DNA of 44,419 bases from Rugamonas violacea (GCF_016461825.1 NZ_JAEMNU010000031.1:78695-123113); one strand, 5' to 3'. Shown: positions 34,524-44,285, numbered from the stretch's first letter. Program-made: numbers and translations. The notes: generated by a model from the sequence alone, not told the origin.

Positions 34524-37500
34524 CTAGGACTTGTGGCCGGCCACCAGCAAGCCCGCCGTGGCGACCGGTTGCAGGCCGTTCAGGCGCAGCACCGGATCGC
34601 CGGCGCCGGCGGCCGTCGAGGCGAGCAGCGGCTGGCCGTTGACGTCGTACTGCTGCAGCAGGCCGGCCATCTGCGCCGCGCCGGCGGCCAGCTGGCCGGA
34701 GGCGTTGGCGGCGTCGAGGCGCCACTGGCCACCGGCCGACAGCGGCGCGTCGCCGCCGAAGGCCGCCATCGCCCGCACCATGCCGCTGACGCCGCCGAGG
34801 CCGCTGACCGGTGTGAACGGCAGCGCGGCCAGCTGGGCGCTGCTCAGCGCATGCACCTGGTCGGCGCTGAGGGCGGCCACCTGGCCGCTCGACAGCACGT
34901 GCAGCTGGCCGGTGCTGAAGGCGCTGATCTGGCCGGTGGTCAGGCTGCGCACGTGGCTGGTCGACAGCGCCGCCAACTGGCCGCTGCCCAGCGCGTTGAT
35001 GTCGCGCGTTTCGATCGCGGCGACGTCGCCGGTGCTCAGCGCCGCCACCACGGCGGTGCTCAGCGCGCCCACCTGCTGCGACGACAAGGCCACCATCTGC
35101 TCGGTGGTCAACAGGTCGGCGCCGTCGGCGTGGCGGGCCGACAGGGCGGCGATCTGGCGCGTGCTCAGTGCGGCGATCTGGGCCGTGCCCAGCGCCCACA
35201 ACTGGCTCGACACCAGCGTGCCGATGGCTTCGGTCGACAGCGCGGCGGCCTGGCCGGTGCCCAGCGCGGCCAGTTGCTCGGCCGTCAGGGCTTGCACCTG
35301 GCCGCTGCGCAGGGCGCCGATGGCGGCGTTGCTGAGGGCGGCGAAGTCGGCCGCCTCCAGCGCGGCGATGATGCCGCTCGACAGCGAGCCGAGTTGCAAC
35401 GAGGTCAGCGCGGCGGCCTGCTGGGTGGTCAGCGAGACGGCCTGGCTGGTGCCCAGGCCGGCCAGCGCGGCCGTTTTCAGCGCCGCCACCTGGGCCGTGC
35501 CGAGGGCGTTGATGTGGGCGCCGCCGGCGCCGTCGCGGTCGCTGCCGAGCGCGGCCAACTGGGCCGAGCCGAGGCTGCCGACGGCCTCGACGCCGAGGCC
35601 GCCGAGCTGCTCGGCGTTGAGGGCGGCGATGTCGCGCGAGCTCAGGCCGGCGACATGGCGGCTGCCCAGGCCGCTCAGCTGGCGCGAGCTGAGCGTGTAC
35701 AACTGGTCGTTGCCGAGCGCGTGCAGGGTGGCGCTGCCCAGCGCGCCGATCTGGCCGGCCGTCAGGCTGCCGATCTGCTCGGTGCTCAGCGCCGCCATCA
35801 GCGCGGTCGACAGCGAGGCCACCACCGCCGGCGCCAACGCCGCCAGGTTGGCCGTGCTCAGGCCGGCGACGACGGCGCTCGACAACACGGCGAACTGCTG
35901 GGTGCGCATGGCGCCGATCTGCTGGGTGGTCAGCGCGGCGAATTGGGCGCTGTTGAGCGCCAGCACCTGGTCGGTGCGCAGCGCGCCGATGGCCACCGGC
36001 TTGAGCGCGGCGATGTCGGCGCTGTCCAGCGCGGCCACGGCGGCGCTGCTGAAGGCGGCCAGCTGGCTGCCGATCAGCACGGACGCCTGGGCGCTGTCGA
36101 GGGCGGCGGCCTGGGCGGCGGTGAGGCCGGCCAGGGCGGCCACCGTCAGGCGGCTCACCTGGGTGGTGCTCAGTCCGCCGACCTGCTCGGCCAGCAGCGC
36201 GGCGATCTGCGCCGAGCCGAGGCTGCCGATGCCGGCCGAACTGAGGGCGGCGATGTCGGCCGCGCGGATCTCGCGCAGGTGGCCGGTCGTCAGGGCGCCG
36301 ATCTGCAGCACGGTCAGGCCGGCCAGCTGGCGCGAGTTGAGCGCGGTGAACTGCTCGGCGCGCAGGCTGTTCAGCGCCGCCGTCGAGAAGCTGGCGACCT
36401 GGCGCGCCGCCAGCGCGTGCAACTGGGTCTCGTTCAGGCTGCTGACCAGCTCGCCGCGCAAGCCGGCGATGGCGAAGGTGCTGAGTGCGGCGAAGTCGGC
36501 CGTCTCCAGCGCCGCCAGCCCGTCGGCCGTCAAGGCGTTGACCTGGCGGCTGCCCAGCACGCCGGCCTGGGCGGTGGTCAGGGCGACCAGTTGCGACGCC
36601 GTCAGCGCGGCGATCTGGTCGGTGCGCAGGCTGGCCAGCACGGCCAGGCGCAGGGCGGCGATGTCCTCGCCGCTCAGCGCGGCGGTGGCGGCGCTCGACA
36701 GCGCGGCGGCCTGGGCGTTGTTCAAGGCGGCGACCTGGCGGGTGGTCATGGCGGCCGCCTGGGCGGCGCTCAGGCCGGTCAGGGCGCGGCTGCTCATGGC
36801 GGCGATCTGGCCGGTGCTCAGCAGGCCGAACAGGCTAGGCCCGTCGCTGCCGCCCAGCGCGGCCAGCTGGGCCGAGTTCAGGCCGGCGATGGCGTTGGTG
36901 CGCAGCGCCACCAGGCTGGCCGAGCCCAGGCTGCCCAGCTCTTGCGGCGACAGGCTGGCCAGCTGTTTCGAGCTCAGCGCACCCAGCTGGGCGGCGCTGA
37001 GGGCGCGGAATTGGCTGTCGGTCAGGGAGTGCAGGGCGGCGGTGCTCAGCGCGCCGATCTGGCGCGTGCCCAGGGCGCCGATCTGCTCCAGGCTGAGGGC
37101 GCGCAACTGGTTGCTCGACAGGCCGGCGATGGCGCTGTTGTTGAGCGCGGCCAGGTCGGCCAGCTCGATCGCCGCGAAGGCGCTGCTCGACAGGGCGTTG
37201 ATCTGGCGGCTGCTCAAGGCGGCGGCCTGGGCGGTGGTCAAGGCCGCCACCTGGACGCCGCTGAGGGCGCCCAGTTGCAAGGTGTTCAAGCCGTTCAGGC
37301 TGCTCACGCGCAGCGCGGCGATGTCGGCCGTCTCCATGCCGGACAGGCCGGCCGTCGACAGCGCGCCGAGCTGCTGCGCGTTCAGGGCCGAGGCTTGCTT
37401 GGTGCTCAGGGCGGCGACCTGCTCGGCGCTCAAGCCCTGCAACAGGGCCGGCTTCAGCGCGGCGAACTGGGCGGTGGTGAGGGCGGCCAAGCCGCGCGGG

Positions 37501-38498
37501 CCCAGGCCGGCCAACTGGCTGGTGGTCATGGCCGCCAGCAGCGCCGGCTTGAGCGCGCCCAGCGTGTCGACGTCGAGCGCGGCCAGCGCCTGGCTGCCCA
37601 GCGCGGCCAGCTGCGGCACGGTCAGCGCGGCCAGTTGGGCGGTGCTCAGGCTGTGCAGCTGCTGCGTGCTGAGGGCGCCGATCTGTTTGCTGCTCAGGCT
37701 GTTGAAGGCGGCCACGCTGAGCGCGCGCAAGCCGTCCGGGCCGAGCGCCGCCAGCGTGGCGGTGGGCAGGCCCTGCATCTGGCGCCCCTGCAGCGCGCGC
37801 AACTGGGCGCTGCCCAACGCGCCGAGCTGGGCGGCCGACAGCACGGCCAGCTGGCGCTGCGTCAGCGAGCCGATGTCGCGCGTTTCGATGGCGGCCAGGT
37901 CGGCGCCGCCCAGCGCGGCGATCAGGGCGGTGCTGAGGGCGCCGAGTTGCGCCCCGCTCAGGCCGGCCATCTGCGCGGTGGTGAAGATGTCGCCCTGGCC
38001 CAGCTTGGCCGGGGTCAGCGCGCCCAGCTTGGCCGGCGTCAGCGCGGCCAGCTGGCGCGTGCTCAGCGCCTGCAACTGGCCGACCGACAGCGACGCGATC
38101 ACCTCGGTGTTGAGCGCGGCCAGGTCGGCCGCCTCGAAGCCGGCGAAGGCTTCCAGCGCCAGGCCGGCGATGCCGGCGCCGCGCAGCAGGCTGGCCTGGC
38201 CCGGCGTCAGGGCGGCGATCTGGCGGCTGGCCAGGGCGGCGAGGAATTCGGGACGCAGGCTGGCGGCGGACAGGCTGAGCGGTTTGAGGGCGGCGAAGCT
38301 GGCCGGCTCAAGGGCCGCCACGCTGGCCGGCACCAGGGCGTTCAACTGCGCCGAGCTCAACACGGCCGCCTGCTTATTCGTCATGGCGGCGATATGGGCC
38401 GGCGTCATCGTGGCGAAATCGGCCGCCGTCATGGCGGCGATTTGCTTGGTGCCGAGGGCGGCGAACTGGGCCGGCGTCATATTCGTGTCGAAGCTCAT
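34524..38498 (-). CDS. Giant octapeptide-repeat protein (1324 residues), smaller paralogue
   Basis: Nearly the whole chain (residues ~7-1230) is a tandem octapeptide with consensus [S/T/G]-[T/S]-x-Q-[L/I/V]-x-A-L, for example STRQLAAL, TPAKLGAL and GSAQLAAL, interrupted by rare insertions such as GSDRDGAGGAHINAL. The Ser/Thr-x-x-Gln start of each unit looks like a helix-capping box, so short helices in a solenoid are one possibility; a beta-helix is another. There is no signal peptide. The C-terminal ~90 residues (MVRAMAAFGG, LLQQYDVNGQPL, GLLVAGHKS) match the end of the larger paralogue and may be a type I secretion signal. AAGGA lies seven bases before the ATG. Long frames on the opposite strand are by-products of the repeat. 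Likely an adhesin or surface/extracellular structural protein. Confidence 0.82.
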   Translation of the reverse strand: MSFDTNMTPAQFAALGTKQIAAMTAADFATMTPAHIAAMTNKQAAVLSSAQLNALVPASVAALEPASFAALKPLSLSAASLRPEFLAALASRQIAALTPGQASLLRGAGIAGLALEAFAGFEAADLAALNTEVIASLSVGQLQALSTRQLAALTPAKLGALTPAKLGQGDIFTTAQMAGLSGAQLGALSTALIAALGGADLAAIETRDIGSLTQRQLAVLSAAQLGALGSAQLRALQGRQMQGLPTATLAALGPDGLRALSVAAFNSLSSKQIGALSTQQLHSLSTAQLAALTVPQLAALGSQALAALDVDTLGALKPALLAAMTTSQLAGLGPRGLAALTTAQFAALKPALLQGLSAEQVAALSTKQASALNAQQLGALSTAGLSGMETADIAALRVSSLNGLNTLQLGALSGVQVAALTTAQAAALSSRQINALSSSAFAAIELADLAALNNSAIAGLSSNQLRALSLEQIGALGTRQIGALSTAALHSLTDSQFRALSAAQLGALSSKQLASLSPQELGSLGSASLVALRTNAIAGLNSAQLAALGGSDGPSLFGLLSTGQIAAMSSRALTGLSAAQAAAMTTRQVAALNNAQAAALSSAATAALSGEDIAALRLAVLASLRTDQIAALTASQLVALTTAQAGVLGSRQVNALTADGLAALETADFAALSTFAIAGLRGELVSSLNETQLHALAARQVASFSTAALNSLRAEQFTALNSRQLAGLTVLQIGALTTGHLREIRAADIAALSSAGIGSLGSAQIAALLAEQVGGLSTTQVSRLTVAALAGLTAAQAAALDSAQASVLIGSQLAAFSSAAVAALDSADIAALKPVAIGALRTDQVLALNSAQFAALTTQQIGAMRTQQFAVLSSAVVAGLSTANLAALAPAVVASLSTALMAALSTEQIGSLTAGQIGALGSATLHALGNDQLYTLSSRQLSGLGSRHVAGLSSRDIAALNAEQLGGLGVEAVGSLGSAQLAALGSDRDGAGGAHINALGTAQVAALKTAALAGLGTSQAVSLTTQQAAALTSLQLGSLSSGIIAALEAADFAALSNAAIGALRSGQVQALTAEQLAALGTGQAAALSTEAIGTLVSSQLWALGTAQIAALSTRQIAALSARHADGADLLTTEQMVALSSQQVGALSTAVVAALSTGDVAAIETRDINALGSGQLAALSTSHVRSLTTGQISAFSTGQLHVLSSGQVAALSADQVHALSSAQLAALPFTPVSGLGGVSGMVRAMAAFGGDAPLSAGGQWRLDAANASGQLAAGAAQMAGLLQQYDVNGQPLLASTAAGAGDPVLRLNGLQPVATAGLLVAGHKS

Positions 38499-38649
38499 GG
38501 CAATTCCTTATTGTTCAATATTGAGAAAACTCTATCAGAAAAAACTCGGTTTTACCGATAAGCAACTAAATTTAAAATGTAAAAAATGTAAAAATATATT
38601 TATATCAATACTAGCAGCGAAATTTCGCCACAAATGCGCGAATTGACAC
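38499..38649. promoter_or_regulatory. AT-rich promoter region of the smaller repeat gene
   Basis: A strikingly AT-rich island of about 150 bases between two GC-rich repeat genes, with runs such as AAAAATATATTTATATCAAT. It must contain the promoter of the 1324-residue gene. No single -35/-10 pair was clearly best. Confidence 0.6.
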
Positions 38650-38676
38650 AAAAAGACCCGCCAATTCGACGGGTCC
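38650..38676 (-). terminator. Rho-independent terminator of the larger repeat gene
   Basis: Read on the minus strand: GGACCCG - TCGAATTGG - CGGGTC followed by TTTTT. It lies about 80 bases beyond the stop of the 1833-residue gene, so the two repeat genes are probably transcribed separately. Confidence 0.8.
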
Positions 38677-38758
38677 TGTGGGGGATGCCGGGGATGCCGG
38701 CCTGAGCGGGGGGACGCGGCAAGCGCGCGCCGTTCCCTGCCCGCTGCCTGCCCGCCGG

Positions 38759-41700
38759 CTAGCGCGGCGGCAGCGCCAGCCAGCCGGCCGGGGCGGTGGC
38801 GCGCGTGCCGGGCGGCTCGCCGCCGCTCGGCGCGGCGGCCAGCAAGGCCGGCCCGGCCAAGCCGCGGCCGTGGGCGTCGAACTGGGCCAGCTGGCCGGCC
38901 AACTGACCGGCCAACCGGGCCGTGGCGGCCGGCGCGGTGTCCGCCAGCGCCGCCGCGGCGGCCGGCAGGGCCGGCGCGGCGGCGGCCTGGCCGAAGGCGG
39001 CCAGTTGCTGCACCAGGCCGCCGACCCGGCCGCTCAGCACGCTGCCAGGCCGGGCCAGCCAGACGTCGGCCAGCTCGCGCCGCGCGCCGTCGGCCGTCTC
39101 GAAGCTGGCGCGCAGAGCGATCACGTTGCCCTGCTCCACCGTCGGCGCCAGGCGGGCGTCCAGATTCAGGCGCACGATGCCCAGCGCATCCAGGCCGGAC
39201 AGCTCGGCGGCTTGGCTGACGCCGTCGGCGTTGCCGTCGACCCAGACGCGCAGCTTGGCGAAGTCGCGGTCGGCGGCGTCGATGGCGCCGTCGCCGTTGC
39301 TGTCGAGCTCGGCCAGGGCGGCGAAGCCCTGCTCGGCGCGGCCGCCGCCGGCCAGCGCGGTGGACGAGCCGAACAGCTCGGCGCCGTCGTTGATGCGGCC
39401 GTCGCCGTTGCGGTCCAGCGCCAGCAAGCCGTCGCCGCCGCCGATCCAGCCGGTGGCGCCGGCGTGGCCGTCGGCGGCCAGGTCGAAGCGCACGCCGGCC
39501 TCCAGGCCGAGGGTGCGCAGGCCGTCGCCGTTCAAGTCCAGCGCCAGCGGCGTCAGGTTGCCCAGCGCGGCGATCTGCGCCGTGCTCAGCGCCTGCACCT
39601 GGCTGGTCGACCAGGCGGAGAATTGGGCGCTGCTGAGGGCCTGGATCTGGCCGGTGGTCAACGCCCGCACCTGGGCGGTCGACAGCGCCGCCATCTGCAG
39701 CTTGTTCAGGCCGGCGATGTCGCGCGTTTCGATGGCCGTCAGTTCGCTGGTGCTGAAGGCCTTGACCATCGCCACGCTGAGCGCGCCGACCTGTCTGGCC
39801 GACAGCGCGGCGATCTGCGCGCTGCTCAGCAGGTCGACCCCGGGCAGGTGGCTGGTGCCCAGCGCGGCCACCTGGCGGGTGCCCAGCGCGGCGATCTGCT
39901 CGGTGCCCAGCGCGGCCAGTTGCGGCACGCTGAGCGCGGCGATGACGGCGGTGCCGAGCGCGGCCAGGTCGGCCGCCTCGATGGCGCCGATCATGGCCGC
40001 CGACAGCAGGCCGATGTGTTTGGCGCTGAAGGCGCCGGCCTGCTGCGGCGTCAGGGCGGCCAGTTGGGCGCTGCCCAGGCCGGCAACGAAGGCGACCGAC
40101 TGGCTCAGGCCGGCGATGGCCGAGGTCGACAGCCCGGCGATCTGCGCCGTGGCCAGCGCCGCCACCTGGGCCGTGTTCAAGCCGGACAGCGCGGCCGTGC
40201 TCAACACCGCCAGCTCGTCGCTGCGCAGGCCGGCCAAGGCGGCGGTGCTGAGCGCGGCGATGGCGCGCGAGCCGAGCGCCGCCGCTTGCGCGGTCGACAG
40301 CGCGGCCAGCTGGGCGCTGCCCAGCGCGGCGAAGAAATTCGAGGCCAGCGCGGCCACGCCGTTCAGCGCGCCCGGCTTGAGGGCGGCGATGGCGGCGGCC
40401 GACAGCGCCGCCACGTTGGCGCTGCCCAGGCCGGCCAGCTGGACGCTGCTCAGCGCGGCCAGCTGGGCCGTGCCCAGCGCCGCGCTCTGCGCGCTGCCGA
40501 GGGCGGCGATCTGCTGGCTGCGCAGGCCGGCGATGGCGGCCGTGCGCAGCGCCGCCAACTCGTCGACGCGCAGCGCGGCGATCTGGCCGCTGGACAGGGC
40601 GGCGATCTGCGCGCTGCCCAGCGCGGCGAACTGGTCGCTGCCCAGCGCGGCCAGCTGGGCGGTGGCCAGGCCGGCCACGGCGGCGCTGCGCAGCGCCGCG
40701 ATCTGGCCGCTGGAGAGCGCGTTCAGCGAGGCGCCCAGGGCGGCCAGTTGCGCGCCGCTCAGGCTGGCGATGACGCTGGTGCGCAACGCGCCCAGCGTGG
40801 CGGTGGCCAGCACGCCGAGGTCGGCGCTGGCCAGGCTGGCGAATTGGCGCGAGCTGAGCGCGCCGATCTGTTCGGGGCTGAAAGCGAGGAATTGCGCGGT
40901 GCCCAGCGCGGCCAGGCCGGCGCTGCCCAGCGCGGCCACCTGGCGCGTGCTCAGGCTGGCCAGCTGGGCGGTACTCAGCTGGGCCACCACGGCGCCCGGC
41001 AGCGTGGCGATCACCGCCGTGCTCAGGGCGGCCAGCGCGGCCGTCGGCAAGGCCGCCAGGGTGGCGCTGCTCAGCACGGCGATCTGCCGCGTGCCCAAGG
41101 CGGCCAGCTGGGCGGTGCCCAGGCCGGCCACCTGGCGGCTGGTCAACGCCGCCATCTGCTCGCTGCGCAAGCCGGCCAGGGCGCCCGGCCGCAGCGCCGC
41201 CAGGTCGGCCGTTTCCAGCGCGGCGATCGCCTCGTTGGAGAAGGCGGCCAGTTGCCGGCTGCTCAGCGCCGCCGCCTGGGCCGGCGACAGGCTGACCACC
41301 TCGGCGGTGGTCAGGCCGGCCAGGGCGCCGCTGCGCAGGGCGGCGATTTGCGCCGTGCCCAGCGCGGCGAACTGGCCGGCGGCGCCCAGCGCGGCCAGCT
41401 GCGCCGAGTTGAGCGCGGCGATGGCGTCGGTGCGCAGCGCGGTTATCTGCGCGCTGCCGATGGCGGCCAGGTCGTCGGACGACAACCAGACGATTTGCTT
41501 GCTGCGCAAGGCGGCCAATTGTGGCGCGCTGAGCGCGGCCACCTGGCCGCTGCTCAAGGCTTGCAGCGCAGCGCTGCCGAGGGCGGCGATCTGCCGCGTC
41601 GCCAGGCCGGCCAACTGGGCCGAACCGAGGTGGCCGATGACGGCGCCCGGCAGCGCGGCGATGACGGCCGTGCTCAGCGCCGCCAGGTCGGCGGCCGGCA

Positions 41701-44260
41701 AGGCGGCCAGCGTGGCGCTGGCCAGGGCGGCCATCTGCTGGCTGCCGAAAGCGGCGAACTGGGCCGGACTGAGGGCGACGATCTGCGCGCTGCTCAGCGC
41801 CGCCACCTGCTCGCTGCGCAAGCCACGGATGGCGCCGCTCGAGAGCGCCGCCAGGTCGGCCGTTTCCAGCGCGGCGACGGCCTCGATCGACAGCGCGCGC
41901 AACTGGGCGCTGCGCAGCGCGGCGCTCTGCTCGACGCTGAGCGCCGCCACCTGGGCCGTGCTCAGCGCGGCCAAGGCGGTGCTGCGCAGGGCCGCCACCT
42001 GGGCCGTGCCGAGGGCGGCGAACTGGCCGGTGGCGTCGAGCGCGGCCACCTGCGCCGCGCTGAGCACGGCGATGGCGGCGCTGCGCAGCGCGCCGATGTT
42101 CTCGGCGCTGATGACGGCGAGGTCCTCGCCGTCGATGGCGACGAACTGGCGCGAGCCAAGCGCGCCCAGCTGTTCATAACTGAGGGCGGCGAATTGACCG
42201 GGGTTGAGCGCGTGCACGCCGGCGCTGCTCAGCGCGGCGATCTGGCGCGTCGCCAGGCTGGCGATCTGCGCCACGCTCAGGCGGGCGATGAAGTCCGCCG
42301 GCAGGGCGCCGATGGCGGCCGGGCTGAGGGCGGCCAGATAGGCGGTCGGCAGCGCGCTGAGCAGGCCGCCGGACAGCGCCGCGATCTGGCTGCTGCTCAT
42401 CGCCGCCAACTCGCCCGTGGTGAGGGCGGCCACCTGGTGGCTGCCCAACGCGGCCACCTGGTCGACGCTCAGGCCGCGGATGGCGCTGGTGCGCAGCGCC
42501 GCCACGTCCTGCGTATCGAGCGCGGCGATGGCGCCGGTCGACAGGGCGCGCAGCTGGGCGCTGCCGAGGGCGTGCGCCTGGGCCGTGCTGAGCGCGCGCG
42601 CCTGGCTGGTGCTCAGGCCGACCAGGGCGGCGCTGCGCAGGGCGCTGACCTGGGCCGTGCTCAGCGCGACGATCTGGCTGTCGGCGCCGAGCGCGGCCAG
42701 TTGCGCCGAGGTCAAGCCGCCCAGCGCGATCGGGCGCAGGGCGCCGATGGCGTCGCTGCCGAGCGCGCCGAGGTCGGCCGCCGACAGCGCCGCCAACTGG
42801 CGCGAACTGAGCACGTACAACTGGCCCGTCGTCAACGCGGCGAACTGCTGCGGGCTGAGGGCGCCCAGCGCGGCGCTGGTCAGCGCCGCCACCTGTTTCG
42901 TGCCCAGGCTGGCCACCTGCTGCGTGCTCAACTGGGCGATCACCGCCGTCGGCAGCGCCGCGAAGGTGGCCGGCGTGAGCGCCGCCAATGCGGCGGTCGG
43001 CAGCGCCACCAGGCTGGCGCTGGCCAGCACGGCGATCTGCCGGCTGCCCATCGCGTTCAACTGGGCCATGCTCAGCGCCGCCACCTGGGCGCTGGTCAGC
43101 GCCGCCGCCTGCTGGCTGCGCAGGCCGGCGATGGCCGCCGTGCGCAGCGCCGCCAGGTCGGCCGTCTCGAAGGCGGCGATCGCCTCGACCGACAGGCCGA
43201 CCAGCTGGGCGCTGTTGAGCATCGCCGCCTGGGCCGTGCTCAACCCGACGATTTGCGCCGTCGTCAGCCCACTCAGGGCGGCGCTGCGCAGGGCGCGGAT
43301 CTGCGCCGTGCTCAGGTTGGCGAAGGGATTGTTGCCGCCGGCGCCGAGCTGGGCCAGCTGGGCCGAGCTGAGCGCGGCGATGGCGCTGGTGCGCAGCGCG
43401 CCGATGTTGCCGACGTCGATGGCGGCGATGCCGCGCGTCATCAGCGCGACCAATTGCGCGCTGCTCAGCGCGGCCAGCTGGGCGCTGCCCAGGGCGTGGA
43501 TCTGTTCGGTCGCCAGCACGGCGAGCTGGGCCGTCGCCAGGCCGCCGATGGCGCGCGAGCTCAGCGCGCGCATGCCATCGCTGCCCAGCGCGGCCAACTG
43601 GCCGGCCGACAGCGCGGCCAGCTGGCGGCTGCCGAAGGCGCCCACCTGGGCGGCGCTGAGGGCGTCGATCTGGTCCAGCCGCAGCGCGGCCAGCTGGGCG
43701 CTGCCGAGCGCGGCGATGTCCTGGCTGTCGAGCGCGGCGATGGCCCGCGTGCTCAGCGCGGCGAGCTGGCCGGCGACCAGCGCGGCCACCTGTTTGGAAC
43801 CGAAGCCGGCGATCTGCTGGGTGCCCAGCGCGGCCAGCTGTTCGTTGCTCAGACGGGCCACGGCGGCCGGGTTGAGGGCGGCGAAATCGGCGGCGTCGAA
43901 GGCGACCAGCGCCTGGGTGCTGAGGGCGGCGATGTTGCGCGAGCTCAGCGCGGCGGCCTGGGCCGTAGTCAGTTGGGCCACCTGGGCGGCGCCCAGTCCG
44001 GCGATGAAGTTGGCGCCCAGCGTGGCGGCGCCGAACACGGCGGCGCGCAGGGCGGCCAGATTGGCCGGCGGCAACGCCGCGACGGCGGCGGCGCTGAGCC
44101 CCGCCAGTTGCGCGCCGGACAGCGCGCCGGCCTGCGACACCGTCATCGCGGCGGCATGGGCGGCAGTGACCTGGGCCATTTCGGCGAGCGACAGCGCGGC
44201 GATGAGCTTGTTGCTCAAGGCGGCGAACTGGGCGGGGGTGAGGCCACTGACTGAGTCCAT
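38759..44260 (-). CDS. Giant octapeptide-repeat protein (1833 residues) with EF-hand-like calcium region
   Basis: Residues ~7-1567 are about 195 tandem octapeptides of the same type as in the neighbour. Between 365 and 1016 they form three exact 217-residue higher-order units (27 octads, the 21st with one extra residue). Four EF-hand-like loops follow, starting at Asp1575 (DLNGDGL), Asp1616 (DRNGDGRI), Asp1653 (DSNGDGAI) and Asp1675 (DGNADGVS). This is a calcium-binding module commonly seen near the C-terminus of large RTX-like exported proteins. The C-terminal ~110 residues (LVQQLAAFG, LAGQLAQFDAHGRGL) match the paralogue. No signal peptide is present, and type I secretion is inferred. AAGGAA precedes the ATG. 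No transporter gene is in view. Confidence 0.85.
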   Translation of the reverse strand: MDSVSGLTPAQFAALSNKLIAALSLAEMAQVTAAHAAAMTVSQAGALSGAQLAGLSAAAVAALPPANLAALRAAVFGAATLGANFIAGLGAAQVAQLTTAQAAALSSRNIAALSTQALVAFDAADFAALNPAAVARLSNEQLAALGTQQIAGFGSKQVAALVAGQLAALSTRAIAALDSQDIAALGSAQLAALRLDQIDALSAAQVGAFGSRQLAALSAGQLAALGSDGMRALSSRAIGGLATAQLAVLATEQIHALGSAQLAALSSAQLVALMTRGIAAIDVGNIGALRTSAIAALSSAQLAQLGAGGNNPFANLSTAQIRALRSAALSGLTTAQIVGLSTAQAAMLNSAQLVGLSVEAIAAFETADLAALRTAAIAGLRSQQAAALTSAQVAALSMAQLNAMGSRQIAVLASASLVALPTAALAALTPATFAALPTAVIAQLSTQQVASLGTKQVAALTSAALGALSPQQFAALTTGQLYVLSSRQLAALSAADLGALGSDAIGALRPIALGGLTSAQLAALGADSQIVALSTAQVSALRSAALVGLSTSQARALSTAQAHALGSAQLRALSTGAIAALDTQDVAALRTSAIRGLSVDQVAALGSHQVAALTTGELAAMSSSQIAALSGGLLSALPTAYLAALSPAAIGALPADFIARLSVAQIASLATRQIAALSSAGVHALNPGQFAALSYEQLGALGSRQFVAIDGEDLAVISAENIGALRSAAIAVLSAAQVAALDATGQFAALGTAQVAALRSTALAALSTAQVAALSVEQSAALRSAQLRALSIEAVAALETADLAALSSGAIRGLRSEQVAALSSAQIVALSPAQFAAFGSQQMAALASATLAALPAADLAALSTAVIAALPGAVIGHLGSAQLAGLATRQIAALGSAALQALSSGQVAALSAPQLAALRSKQIVWLSSDDLAAIGSAQITALRTDAIAALNSAQLAALGAAGQFAALGTAQIAALRSGALAGLTTAEVVSLSPAQAAALSSRQLAAFSNEAIAALETADLAALRPGALAGLRSEQMAALTSRQVAGLGTAQLAALGTRQIAVLSSATLAALPTAALAALSTAVIATLPGAVVAQLSTAQLASLSTRQVAALGSAGLAALGTAQFLAFSPEQIGALSSRQFASLASADLGVLATATLGALRTSVIASLSGAQLAALGASLNALSSGQIAALRSAAVAGLATAQLAALGSDQFAALGSAQIAALSSGQIAALRVDELAALRTAAIAGLRSQQIAALGSAQSAALGTAQLAALSSVQLAGLGSANVAALSAAAIAALKPGALNGVAALASNFFAALGSAQLAALSTAQAAALGSRAIAALSTAALAGLRSDELAVLSTAALSGLNTAQVAALATAQIAGLSTSAIAGLSQSVAFVAGLGSAQLAALTPQQAGAFSAKHIGLLSAAMIGAIEAADLAALGTAVIAALSVPQLAALGTEQIAALGTRQVAALGTSHLPGVDLLSSAQIAALSARQVGALSVAMVKAFSTSELTAIETRDIAGLNKLQMAALSTAQVRALTTGQIQALSSAQFSAWSTSQVQALSTAQIAALGNLTPLALDLNGDGLRTLGLEAGVRFDLAADGHAGATGWIGGGDGLLALDRNGDGRINDGAELFGSSTALAGGGRAEQGFAALAELDSNGDGAIDAADRDFAKLRVWVDGNADGVSQAAELSGLDALGIVRLNLDARLAPTVEQGNVIALRASFETADGARRELADVWLARPGSVLSGRVGGLVQQLAAFGQAAAAPALPAAAAALADTAPAATARLAGQLAGQLAQFDAHGRGLAGPALLAAAPSGGEPPGTRATAPAGWLALPPR
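41216..43168 (-). repeat. Three 651-base higher-order repeat units
   Basis: Within the 1833-residue protein, units begin at Glu365 (ETADLAAL), Asp582 (DTQDVAAL) and Glu799 (ETADLAAL), and the next start is Glu1016. Each is exactly 217 residues: 27 octads with a nine-residue 21st unit (GADSQIVAL, DATGQFAAL, GAAGQFAAL). Position-specific matches recur, such as PTAALAAL or PAADLAAL at octad 8 and the Arg-start octads at 2 or 3 and 23. Confidence 0.88.
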
Positions 44261-44285
44261 ATTTGTTCCTTATTTGATAACTTAC

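Noticed and set aside
34531..38646. Two long plus-strand frames (over 1300 codons) opposite the smaller octapeptide gene
   Set aside because: They arise from the GC-rich repeat codons, have no ribosome binding site and give Arg/Gln/Ala- or Ser/Ala/Trp-rich nonsense, while the minus frame gives a regular repeat with a good start.
38678..44254. Plus-strand frame of 1858 codons opposite the larger repeat gene
   Set aside because: Same cause: composition is Gly/Arg/Gln-rich without domains, no supported start, and the minus strand carries EF-hand loops and a Shine-Dalgarno.
34524..44260. CRISPR-like or satellite DNA because of dense short repeats
   Set aside because: The period is 24 bases in frame, with diverged copies and no identical repeat-spacer structure, so it is protein-coding repetition.
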